Assembly: GCA_017304655.1 (NCBI GenBank) | Contig: JAFKLY010000011.1 | Span: 1 to 43,222 of the forward strand | DNA from: Sphingomonas sp. | GTDB lineage: Bacteria > Pseudomonadota > Alphaproteobacteria > Sphingomonadales > Sphingomonadaceae | DNA length: 43,222 nt | Direction of reading: 5' to 3' | Shown: positions 36,364 to 43,222 of the stretch, piece after piece | Layout: each line of letters starts with the position of its first letter | How positions within the stretch are numbered: position 1 is the first letter of the stretch | The notes under the pieces: model-generated | The model's input: only the letters and a program-made list of their open reading frames with translations | What the model was told of the DNA's origin: nothing | Database searches by the model: none | Translations under genes and position numbers: made by a program

Positions 36364-36759
36364 ATGGGCACGCCGTTCGAGATGCGCTTCGTCGCCCAGC
36401 CGGGGGACATTGACGTGATGGGTCACGTTAACAACGCGGTTTGGGTGCGCTGGATGGAAGCGATCGCCACGGCGCATTGGGAGGCGCTGGCCCCGCCGGA
36501 GGCGCAGCGTCTCTATGCGTGGGTCGTGACGCGGCACGAGATCGACTATCGCGGCAATGTGACGGACGGCGCAGCGGCGATCGCCCGCACCTGGGTAGCG
36601 GAGCCACCGCGCGGCGCGCGCTTCGATCGGTTGATCCGCTTCACCGGCGAGGATGGCAAGGAGAAGGTCTCGGCACGCACCACTTGGGCGATGGTCGAGC
36701 TCGCGACCGGCCGCCTGATGCGCGTGCCCGCCGAACTGGCGGACATTTTCCTCGCCTGA
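36364..36759 (+). CDS. Acyl-CoA thioesterase, hotdog fold (4HBT family)
   Basis: A 131-residue single hotdog domain. The N-terminal DIDVMGHVNNAVWVRWMEA is the 4-hydroxybenzoyl-CoA thioesterase-type signature, with the catalytic Asp at D17. It probably hydrolyses a fatty or aromatic acyl-CoA; chain preference is unknown. GGAGTAAGG, overlapping the end of ptrB, precedes the ATG at 36364. A longer frame from 36229 lies inside ptrB and is rejected. The stop is three bases from that of the convergent mitofilin-like gene. Confidence 0.9.
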   Translation: MGTPFEMRFVAQPGDIDVMGHVNNAVWVRWMEAIATAHWEALAPPEAQRLYAWVVTRHEIDYRGNVTDGAAAIARTWVAEPPRGARFDRLIRFTGEDGKEKVSARTTWAMVELATGRLMRVPAELADIFLA

Positions 36760-36762
36760 CCG

Positions 36763-37719
36763 TTAGCGGTTCGGCGCTGCCTGGGTTGGCATTGCTGGCT
36801 GGGGAGCCGGTGCCATGATCGGCGCGGTGCGCGGTTCCAGCAGCGCTGCCGCCTCGATCACGTCGAGCGCGCGATGCGCTTCGTTGTAGCGGCGCGCCTG
36901 CTCCAGCCACAGCGCGGTTTCAGGGCGCTGGGGCAGGCTGGAGATTTCATTGATCGCCGCTTCCATCTGGCCCGCCTCGACATTCAGCCGGGCACGGGCA
37001 AGGCGCTGGCGCGGTTCGGGAGAGGGGGAGCCGGCCCGGCGGATGATGGCAAGACCGCGCAATTCGCGCATCGCGCCTGACCACCAGCTTTCGCCGGGGC
37101 TGCCGCGCTGCTCGGCTTCGTCGATGGTCTCCAGCCCGGCGCGCAGCGCTGCGAGTGTCACCGGCTGCTCGGCGGCATTGACGATGGTGGCAACGGCCTT
37201 GGGCTGCGCATCGCCGAACAGCAGGCGCAGCTGTCCGGCGACATAGCCGAGCGGCTGGCCGGCATCGAGCGCACGCCGCGCGGCGAAAGCGGTCATCATC
37301 GCCTCGGCCCGATTGGCATAGCCGGAAGCCGCCTGCGCCGCGACCGCGATGCGGGTCATGCGGGTTTCCAGGTCGGCCATGCGCAGGTCCTGCTGGTCGG
37401 GCGTGAGCACGACGCTGGGCGCACGGGTCGATCCGGTGCTGGCTGGCATGTCCATCGTCGGGTCGCTCGGCTGCGCGCCATTGTCCATCGCATTGCCGGC
37501 GGTGGCGATGGCGGCAGGGTCGGTCGCCGCGCTGCCGAAGCGCAGGCCGCCCTGCCAATGGGTCATGATCCACGCCATGGCAGCCAAGCCGCCGATGAAG
37601 GCAAGCAAAGTGCACGCGATGATGAGCCGCGCGCGCGATGGTCGCGCAGGCGCGCTCTTCGGGAGCGCATCGCTGCTCTCGGGTGCGTCGATTGCCATGC
37701 CTCCCACCAGATCGGTCAT
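36763..37719 (-). CDS. Mitofilin-like membrane protein of the hem operon
   Basis: A 318-residue protein with a cytoplasmic N-terminus, one membrane helix at about residues 31-52, a Pro/Thr/Ser-rich stretch, then a long helical region (about 100-300) rich in Ala, Leu, Glu and Arg. Position and architecture match the alphaproteobacterial mitofilin/Mic60-related proteins encoded directly after hemD and proposed to shape intracytoplasmic membranes; sequence identity to mitofilin is always low, so this rests partly on context. Its ATG overlaps the hemD stop (ATGA). The C-terminal tail is Pro/Ala-rich. Confidence 0.75.
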   Translation of the reverse strand: MTDLVGGMAIDAPESSDALPKSAPARPSRARLIIACTLLAFIGGLAAMAWIMTHWQGGLRFGSAATDPAAIATAGNAMDNGAQPSDPTMDMPASTGSTRAPSVVLTPDQQDLRMADLETRMTRIAVAAQAASGYANRAEAMMTAFAARRALDAGQPLGYVAGQLRLLFGDAQPKAVATIVNAAEQPVTLAALRAGLETIDEAEQRGSPGESWWSGAMRELRGLAIIRRAGSPSPEPRQRLARARLNVEAGQMEAAINEISSLPQRPETALWLEQARRYNEAHRALDVIEAAALLEPRTAPIMAPAPQPAMPTQAAPNR

Positions 37720-38399
37720 GAAGCGACCATACATAACGTGCTGGCGAGGCGCAGCAAGGCCGGATCGTCGGGGGTCGGCGCGACATGGATGCGCCGCCAG
37801 CCCTTGCCGCACGCCTCCGCCGCCGCCTCGCTGATCGCGAGCAGGACGTGGTTGCGCCCCGGCGGCGGGATCAAGGCGTTCAGGCGTCGGCCGGCGCGCG
37901 GGGAATGGACGGCGATGACCGACGGCGGCAGTGTGGCCAGCGCCTTGGCATAAGGGCGCATGTCGCGTGCGTCGCTGCGGTACACGACATGCCGCGCGAT
38001 GGTCAGGCCCAGCGGGTCGAACGGCCGGGTCTCCTCGCCGCAGATGTGGAGAAGGCGCCGGTGGCCGGCTGCGACGATCGCGGGCATGGTCGTCGCAGCC
38101 GTGCCGCCGCCGGTCTCCACCTGATAGGGGCCGAGCGCCCGGATCGCTTGCGCTGTTGCCTTGCCCACGGCGAACACGGGCAGGCCGGCGAACCGGGCCA
38201 GCGCCTCGCTGCCGAACCGCGCGCCATTGGCGCTGGTCACGAGCAGCGCGTCGAACGGCCCCTCAGGCAGGCTCTCGGCGGGGACCGGCACGATCTCGAA
38301 CAAGGGCAGCTGGGCGACCTCCATCCCCAGCGCGCGGGCGCGGTCGGCCGATTCGTCATTGCCCGGCTGCGGGCGCAGCAGCAGGAGCGTACGGCTCAT
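37716..38399 (-). CDS. hemD: Uroporphyrinogen-III synthase
   Basis: A 227-residue HemD, which closes hydroxymethylbilane into uroporphyrinogen III in haem and cobalamin synthesis. The family is poorly conserved. Visible support is the bilobal pattern, LLVTSANGARF (the conserved T/S-S-x-N-A/G motif), GLPVFAVGKATAQAIR, and the coupling by four-base overlaps to hemC upstream and to the mitofilin-like gene downstream. The position directly after hemC makes the call firm. Confidence 0.92.
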   Translation of the reverse strand: MSRTLLLLRPQPGNDESADRARALGMEVAQLPLFEIVPVPAESLPEGPFDALLVTSANGARFGSEALARFAGLPVFAVGKATAQAIRALGPYQVETGGGTAATTMPAIVAAGHRRLLHICGEETRPFDPLGLTIARHVVYRSDARDMRPYAKALATLPPSVIAVHSPRAGRRLNALIPPPGRNHVLLAISEAAAEACGKGWRRIHVAPTPDDPALLRLASTLCMVAS

Positions 38400-39349
38400 G
38401 CCTGGAAAAGTGCGCGCAGTGCGGGGCTGGCGCGGTCGAGCAGGCGCCGGCCGAGCGCCTGCGCCGCGTCGGGATCGTCCGCCGGCAACAGGGCCTCGTC
38501 GTTCACCTGCTCGCTGCCGTCCTCGGTCAGGATCTGGGCGCGCAGATGCAGGCCGCCCTCCGTCTCATGCGCGAGCGCGGCAATCGGCGAGTGGCAGGTG
38601 CCGCCGAGGGCCAGCAGCAGCGCCCGCTCGGCCCGCACGCAGCGAGTGGTGGCCGCATCGTCGATCGCCGCGAGCAGCGCCTGTGCGCGGGTGTCGTCGG
38701 CGCGGCACTCGATGCCGACCGCGCCTTGGGACACGGCGGGCAGCATGGTCTCGACGGGGATCGTCACGCCCGTCTCGCTCTGGCCCAGCCGGTTCAGCCC
38801 GGCGGCGGCGAGCAGCGTCGCGTCGATCTCCCCCGCTTCGACGCGGGCGATGCGAGTGGCGACATTGCCGCGCAGCAGCGTGGTGTGGAGGTCCGGGCGC
38901 AGCGCCTTCAATTGCGCGGCGCGGCGCGGCGAGCTGGTGCCGATGATCGCGCCCTCGCGCAGGGCGTCGATGGAAGCGGCGCCGATCAGCCGGTCCTCCA
39001 CCGCCGCGCGCGGCAGCATGGCGGCGATGCGGATCGCGTCCGGCCGGATGGTCTCGACGTCCTTCATCGAGTGGACGGCGCAATCGATCTCGCCATCGAG
39101 CAGCGCCCGATCCAGCTCCTTGGTCCACAGCGCCTTGCCGCCGATTTCCGCCAGCGCCCGGTCCTGGATGCGGTCGCCGCTGGTGGTGACGGTGACGATG
39201 CGGATCGCCGCGCGCGGCCAGCCATGGGCGGCCATCAGCGCGGCGGCGGTCATGTCCGCCTGGGCCAGCGCGAGCGGCGACCCGCGCGAACCGAGGCGAA
39301 AGGGACTGGTGGGCGTGGGATGGGCGGGATTGGGGACGGGCGCTGCCAT
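38396..39349 (-). CDS. hemC: Porphobilinogen deaminase (hydroxymethylbilane synthase)
   Basis: A 317-residue HemC that joins four porphobilinogen molecules into hydroxymethylbilane. Seen: RLGSRGSPLALAQADM at the N-terminus, ALWTKELDRALLDGEID and CAVHSMKDVET (catalytic Asp region), GTSSPRRAAQLKALRPDL (substrate-binding Arg), and GGTCHSPIAALA with the Cys that binds the dipyrromethane cofactor. It is the first gene of the hem cluster, divergent from tsaD across 53 bases that must hold both promoters. Confidence 0.96.
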   Translation of the reverse strand: MAAPVPNPAHPTPTSPFRLGSRGSPLALAQADMTAAALMAAHGWPRAAIRIVTVTTSGDRIQDRALAEIGGKALWTKELDRALLDGEIDCAVHSMKDVETIRPDAIRIAAMLPRAAVEDRLIGAASIDALREGAIIGTSSPRRAAQLKALRPDLHTTLLRGNVATRIARVEAGEIDATLLAAAGLNRLGQSETGVTIPVETMLPAVSQGAVGIECRADDTRAQALLAAIDDAATTRCVRAERALLLALGGTCHSPIAALAHETEGGLHLRAQILTEDGSEQVNDEALLPADDPDAAQALGRRLLDRASPALRALFQA

Positions 39350-39402
39350 AAGTGGTGAAAGCCGATAGACCCTCGCCGCCCGGCGCTCTAGAGGGAAAGT
39401 TC

Positions 39403-40437
39403 ATGCCCATCATCCTTGGCCTGGAATCGAGCTGCGACGAGACGGCGGCGGCGCTCGTCGCCGACGATCGCACGATCCTGTCTCATCGCCTTGCGGGGCA
39501 GGAGGCGGCGCACCGCCCCTATGGCGGCGTGGTGCCGGAGATTGCGGCGCGCGCGCATGTCGAGGCGCTGATGCCGCTGGTCGAGGCAGCGCTGGCGGAC
39601 GCGAATCTGACCCTGGCCGATGTCGATGCGATTGCCGCCACCGCCGGTCCGGGGCTGATCGGCGGCGTCATGGTCGGCCTCGTCACCGGCAAGGCGCTGG
39701 CTCATGCCGCGGGCAAGCCGCTGGTCGCGGTCAATCATCTGGAAGGGCACGCCCTCTCGCCGCGCCTCGCTGATCCCTCGTTGCGCTTCCCTTATCTGCT
39801 GCTGCTGGTCTCCGGCGGTCATTGCCAGCTGCTCGAAGTGCGCGGCGTGGGCGATTATCGCCGGCTCGCGACGACCATCGATGATGCGGCGGGCGAGGCA
39901 TTCGACAAGACCGCCAAGCTGCTTGGCCTCGGCATCCCCGGCGGGCCGAAGGTGGAAGCGCTGGCGCGGGAGGGCAATCCGCGCGCCGTCCCGCTGCCGC
40001 GCCCGCTGCTTGGCACGAGCGAGCCGCATTTCTCCTTCGCCGGCCTCAAGAGCGCGGTGATGCGGGCCGTGGAGAGCGGCCAATGGTCGGATGCCGATAT
40101 CGCCGCCAGCTTCCAGCAGGCCGTGGTCGATTGTCTGGTCGACCGCACCCGGCGGGCGCTGGACGCGGCGGAGGCGCCGAGCGCGCTCGTCGTCGCCGGC
40201 GGTGTCGCGGCCAATGCGGCGGTGCGCGGCGCGCTGGAAGCGCTGGCGCAGGCGCATGGCCTGCCGTTCGTGGCCCCGCCGCTGTGGCTCTGCACGGACA
40301 ATGCCGCGATGATCGGCTGGGCCGGGGCGGAGCGCTTTGCCGCCGGGCTCGTCGACGATCTCGCCTTTCCGGCGCGGCCTCGCTGGCCGCTCGATCCGGA
40401 GGCCGAGACCGTGCGCGGCGCGGGGGTGAAGGCATGA
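39403..40437 (+). CDS. tsaD: tRNA N6-adenosine threonylcarbamoyltransferase TsaD
   Basis: A 344-residue Kae1/Qri7 family protein that transfers threonylcarbamoyl to A37 of ANN-decoding tRNAs. Seen: [15 protein letters not shown] at the start, the iron/metal histidines H112 and H116 in [19 protein letters not shown], and [12 protein letters not shown] near the C-terminus. GAGGGA lies about 9 bases before the ATG at 39403. The stop overlaps the gpsA start (ATGA), and the tsaD-gpsA pair next to divergent hemC is a conserved alphaproteobacterial arrangement. Confidence 0.96.
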   Translation: MPIILGLESSCDETAAALVADDRTILSHRLAGQEAAHRPYGGVVPEIAARAHVEALMPLVEAALADANLTLADVDAIAATAGPGLIGGVMVGLVTGKALAHAAGKPLVAVNHLEGHALSPRLADPSLRFPYLLLLVSGGHCQLLEVRGVGDYRRLATTIDDAAGEAFDKTAKLLGLGIPGGPKVEALAREGNPRAVPLPRPLLGTSEPHFSFAGLKSAVMRAVESGQWSDADIAASFQQAVVDCLVDRTRRALDAAEAPSALVVAGGVAANAAVRGALEALAQAHGLPFVAPPLWLCTDNAAMIGWAGAERFAAGLVDDLAFPARPRWPLDPEAETVRGAGVKA

Positions 40438-41414
40438 TGCGCTCCATCGGCGTCATCGGCGGCGGTGCCTGGGGCACGGCGCTGGCGCAGGTGCTGGCCG
40501 CCGGCGGCACGCCGGTGCGGATCTGGGCGCGCAACGCGGCGGTCGTGCAGGCGATCAACGAGACGCATGAGAATCCCGCCTATCTGCCCGGCCAGCCGCT
40601 CTCGCCACTGATCGACGCGACGGCAGACCCGGCGGATCTGGCCGAGGCGTCGGCCCTGCTGGTGGTGACGCCTGCCCAGCATATGCGCGCCGTGCTCTCG
40701 CACTTCAGTGCGGAAGGGCAGCCGCTCATCCTCTGCTCCAAGGGCATCGAGGCGGTGACGCACAGGCTGATGCATCAGGTCGCGCGGGAGGCGATGGCCG
40801 GCTCGCCGGTCGCGGTCCTCTCCGGGCCGACCTTCGCGCATGAAGTGGCGGCTGGCCTGCCCACGGCGGTCACGCTGGCGGCGGAGGAGGAAGCGCTGGC
40901 CCGCATATTGGCGGACGTCATCGCCCGGCCGACGTTCCGCCCCTATGTGTCGGACGATGTTGCCGGCGCCGAGATCGGCGGGGCGGTCAAGAATGTGCTC
41001 GCCATTGCCTGCGGCGTGGTCGAGGGCGCGGGGCTGGGGCAGAATGCGCGGGCAGCGCTGATCGCGCGCGGTTTCGCCGAGATGACGCGCTTCGGCCTTG
41101 CCCATGGTGCCCGGCCCGAGACGCTGGCCGGCCTGTCTGGCCTGGGCGATCTGGTGCTCACCTGTTCCTCGGTGCGCTCGCGCAATTTCGCGCTCGGCAT
41201 GGGGCTGGGCCAGGGGCTCGATGCCGCGGCCCTGCTCGCTGATCGGCGGACGGTGGCGGAAGGCGCCTCGACCGCGCCGGTGCTGCTGGAGGCCGCGCAG
41301 GCGCGTGGCGTCGACATGCCGGTGACGCAGGCGGTCTGCGCCTTGCTGGCGGGCGATGCGCGGGTCGAGCAGGTTATCGGCGCACTCCTCGCCCGACCGC
41401 TCCGGGCCGAATGA
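40434..41414 (+). CDS. gpsA: Glycerol-3-phosphate dehydrogenase [NAD(P)+]
   Basis: A 326-residue GpsA that reduces dihydroxyacetone phosphate to sn-glycerol-3-phosphate for phospholipid synthesis. Seen: [18 protein letters not shown] (dinucleotide loop), [32 protein letters not shown], and [16 protein letters not shown] with the catalytic Lys. The ATG at 40434 overlaps the tsaD stop; a second ATG follows at once. The flippase gene lies 100 bases downstream. Confidence 0.96.
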   Translation: MMRSIGVIGGGAWGTALAQVLAAGGTPVRIWARNAAVVQAINETHENPAYLPGQPLSPLIDATADPADLAEASALLVVTPAQHMRAVLSHFSAEGQPLILCSKGIEAVTHRLMHQVAREAMAGSPVAVLSGPTFAHEVAAGLPTAVTLAAEEEALARILADVIARPTFRPYVSDDVAGAEIGGAVKNVLAIACGVVEGAGLGQNARAALIARGFAEMTRFGLAHGARPETLAGLSGLGDLVLTCSSVRSRNFALGMGLGQGLDAAALLADRRTVAEGASTAPVLLEAAQARGVDMPVTQAVCALLAGDARVEQVIGALLARPLRAE

Positions 41415-41514
41415 CGCAGGCCGGGCAAGGGAGTGAGAAGATTTTGCGCTGGGAAGCAGTTCCGCCTATTGAGGCATGGCGTGCGTCAAAGGCCCGCGTG
41501 GGGGAGCGCCTAGC

Positions 41515-43050
41515 ATGAGCAGTGCGCCGGGTCAGGCCGAGCAAGCCGAGCGCGATGATATCGCGGCGCTCGCCAAGGGCGGCCGGGCCAATGTCTTCGG
41601 CTTCCTGCTGCGCCTTGCCGCGCGCATCCCGTTCCTGTTCATTGCCGGCCGGCTTTATGGCGCCTCGGTGCTTGGCCGCTTCGCTTATGCCGTTCTCGTC
41701 ATCGAGTTTGCCGCGCAGCTCGCGACCTTCGGGCTGAAGCGCGGCCTCGCCGAGCAGCTCGCGCGGGAGGACAGCCGGCAGCAGTCGCATATCGTGGCCG
41801 ATGCCATGATGCTTTGCCTGGTCGGCAGTGCCGCCACGGCCGGGCTGCTGATGCTGTTCCCGGCGGCGATGTTCCCGAACAGCGGGCTCAACGGGCTGGA
41901 TCGGCTCCTGCCGCTCATCGTCATCGCCATTGCGCTGACCGATGTGGCGCTCGCGGCCTGCGCCTATCAGTATAATATCGCCGCGTCCGTCCATGCCCGC
42001 TCCATTGTCGAGCCATGGACGATCAGCATCGCTTCGCTCGGCTTCTATTTCTATTCCGCGCGGGACGGGCTCATCCTGTCCTATGTCGCGGCGATGCTGG
42101 CGGCGATGCTGGCCGCGCTCTGGCCGTTGCTGCGCCATTATGGCCTGCCGCGCGGCTGGAGCCCGCATCCCGGGCGCCTCTGGTGGCTGGCGGTGCGCAA
42201 CCTGCCGCTGGCCGCTGCCGATGCCATCGAGTGGGGCACGCGCCGGCTCGATCTCGCGATCCTCGGCCTGTTCGCTACGCCGTCCGTCGTCGGTATCTAT
42301 TATGTCGCGCAGCAGGTCGCCTCGCTGCCGCAGAAGCTCAAGACCAGCTTCGAGCCGATCCTCGGGCCCGTCATCACGCGCAATCTCAAGACCCGCAATT
42401 ATCAGGCGATCGCCCGGCAAGTGAGCCAGGTCGGCTTCTGGATCGTGGCCGCCCAGCTTGGCGTGGCGCTGGCGCTGGGTATTCCGGGCGAGGCCGTGAT
42501 GGGGCTGGTCGGGCCGAGTTTCGTCGCCGGCACCGGTGCGCTGGCCTGCCTGCTCGCGGCGGAAGTGATGGCGGCGCCGTCCGTGGTGAGCGAGGCGGCG
42601 CTGGTCTATCTCGCGCGGCTGCGCAATCTCAGCCTCTCGGTCGCGACCATTGCCCTGCAGGCGCTGCTGACGCTCGGCATGATCGTGGGCGCGGGCAGGC
42701 TGGGTTTCCCGGAGATGGTCGTGGCGGCCATGCCCGCAGCGGCGCTGGCGCTGGCGCTCACCTGCAGTTCCATCGTCAAGTCCTGGCTGCTCGGCAGGCT
42801 GCTCGGCACGCGCATCGCCATCTGGCGCGCCAGCCTCATCGTCTGCGGGCTTGCCGTCACCATCGTCGGCACGGTGCTGACCCTGCTCCCACCCCATTAT
42901 GAATGGGTGGAGCTGCTCTTCGGCATCCCCGCCATGCTGCTCATCTACAGCGCGATCGTGTGGAAAGTCGCATTCCGCCCCGCCGACCGCACATTGTTCC
43001 GCAAGCGCAAGGGCGCGGCGACGCCGGATGGGCTGACGGGGAAGGTCTGA
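41515..43050 (+). CDS. Polysaccharide/lipid flippase of the Wzx (MATE-like) superfamily
   Basis: A 511-residue inner-membrane protein with about 12-14 hydrophobic helices, of the lipopolysaccharide biosynthesis/polysaccharide-export flippase group. The N-terminal amphipathic region and first helix are ALAKGGRANVFGFLLRLAAR and the next begins GASVLGRFAYAVLVIEF, both typical of this family; SVVGIYYVAQQVASLPQKLK is the usual helix-7 region. It probably moves undecaprenyl-linked glycans across the inner membrane. Substrate is unknown and no other polysaccharide genes are adjacent. GGGGGAG before the ATG at 41515 supports the shorter start; a start at 41476 would add 13 residues. Confidence 0.85.
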   Translation: MSSAPGQAEQAERDDIAALAKGGRANVFGFLLRLAARIPFLFIAGRLYGASVLGRFAYAVLVIEFAAQLATFGLKRGLAEQLAREDSRQQSHIVADAMMLCLVGSAATAGLLMLFPAAMFPNSGLNGLDRLLPLIVIAIALTDVALAACAYQYNIAASVHARSIVEPWTISIASLGFYFYSARDGLILSYVAAMLAAMLAALWPLLRHYGLPRGWSPHPGRLWWLAVRNLPLAAADAIEWGTRRLDLAILGLFATPSVVGIYYVAQQVASLPQKLKTSFEPILGPVITRNLKTRNYQAIARQVSQVGFWIVAAQLGVALALGIPGEAVMGLVGPSFVAGTGALACLLAAEVMAAPSVVSEAALVYLARLRNLSLSVATIALQALLTLGMIVGAGRLGFPEMVVAAMPAAALALALTCSSIVKSWLLGRLLGTRIAIWRASLIVCGLAVTIVGTVLTLLPPHYEWVELLFGIPAMLLIYSAIVWKVAFRPADRTLFRKRKGAATPDGLTGKV

Positions 43051-43080
43051 GGGGGGCGAGGAGCGGACGCCTTCCTTTAG

Positions 43081-43118
43081 CCCTCTCCCGCCTTCGCGGG
43101 AGAGGGTTGGGTGAGGGT
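43081..43118. repeat. REP-like hairpin after the flippase gene
   Basis: CCCTCTCCCGC, loop CTTC, GCGGGAGAGGG forms a perfect 11-pair stem (43081-43106), followed by TTGGGTGAGGGT and a pyrimidine tract. This is a widespread intergenic repeat in proteobacterial genomes and could also act as a terminator for the flippase. Nothing certain is visible in the remaining bases to the window end. Confidence 0.8.
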
Positions 43119-43222
43119 CTTTCTTCTCTTATGACATCAACCGATGTTCCCGGTGCGACGCCAGATCAGCCCCCATGCAGGCCGTCTTCGGCGGGAGATG
43201 ACACAGGCCGAGCGGGCGCTCT

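Noticed and set aside
43131..43222. A plus-strand frame from the ATG at 43131 to the window end, and an opposite minus-strand frame ending with TAA at 43131-43129
   Set aside because: Each has only about 30 codons, no ribosome site is seen for the former, and neither resembles a known protein; the edge prevents a decision.

Overview
The window reads as chromosomal DNA of a GC-rich alphaproteobacterium, most likely a sphingomonad (Sphingomonadaceae). The grounds are the core gene content and order: a clustered mdh-sucD-sucA-sucB-lpdA block, a CIRCE-controlled groESL operon, hemC-hemD followed by a mitofilin-like gene, tsaD-gpsA, EVE and GFA proteins and a Pr6Pr membrane protein. Almost every base belongs to a tightly packed housekeeping gene. 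I see no insertion sequence, prophage, CRISPR array, tRNA or rRNA gene. Genus-level placement is inference.

Layout. 1-4059: NudL-type CoA diphosphatase (cut by the left edge) coupled to a DUF1285 gene, a DUF1330 exported protein, a GNAT acetyltransferase, a FolB-like aldolase, an Fe(II)/2-oxoglutarate-type dioxygenase and an EVE protein. 4060-4962: the only large gap. It holds a candidate 27-residue membrane peptide gene with a strong terminator, two adjacent DnaA-box-like sites, and about 380 bases that fold into many hairpins with UUCG and GNRA loops, which looks like a plus-strand structured RNA I cannot name. 4963-8000: a RimJ/L-type acetyltransferase, then groEL and groES with terminator, CIRCE operator and heat-shock-type promoter. 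8138-11435: SppA protease, TRIC-type channel, NADPH-dependent FMN reductase.

11481-19252 is the TCA block on the minus strand, transcribed mdh, sucD, sucA, sucB, lpdA. It encodes malate dehydrogenase, the alpha subunit of succinyl-CoA ligase and all three components of 2-oxoglutarate dehydrogenase. sucC, the beta subunit, is not in the window. A long perfect inverted repeat lies between mdh and sucD, and a REP-like repeat lies between sucB and lpdA. 25535-26320 carries sdhB alone, without sdhC, sdhD or sdhA.

19391-23842 is a three-gene membrane glycosyltransferase cluster: two paralogous GT-C-like polytopic proteins flank a GT2-GtrA fusion. zapE and a GFA gene lie upstream of it. 26473-36759 is a run of mostly single genes: lipid kinase, M19 dipeptidase, small glycine-zipper lipoprotein, hisN-type phosphatase, small membrane protein, mutM, Pr6Pr protein, aminopeptidase P, PAS-only protein, oligopeptidase B and thioesterase. 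36763-41414 holds the minus-strand haem genes hemC-hemD plus the mitofilin-like gene, with tsaD-gpsA divergent. A polysaccharide flippase and a REP-like hairpin close the window. Start/stop overlaps of the ATGA type join nudL/DUF1285, zapE/GFA, GT-C/GT2, hemC/hemD/mitofilin and tsaD/gpsA, so translational coupling is common here.
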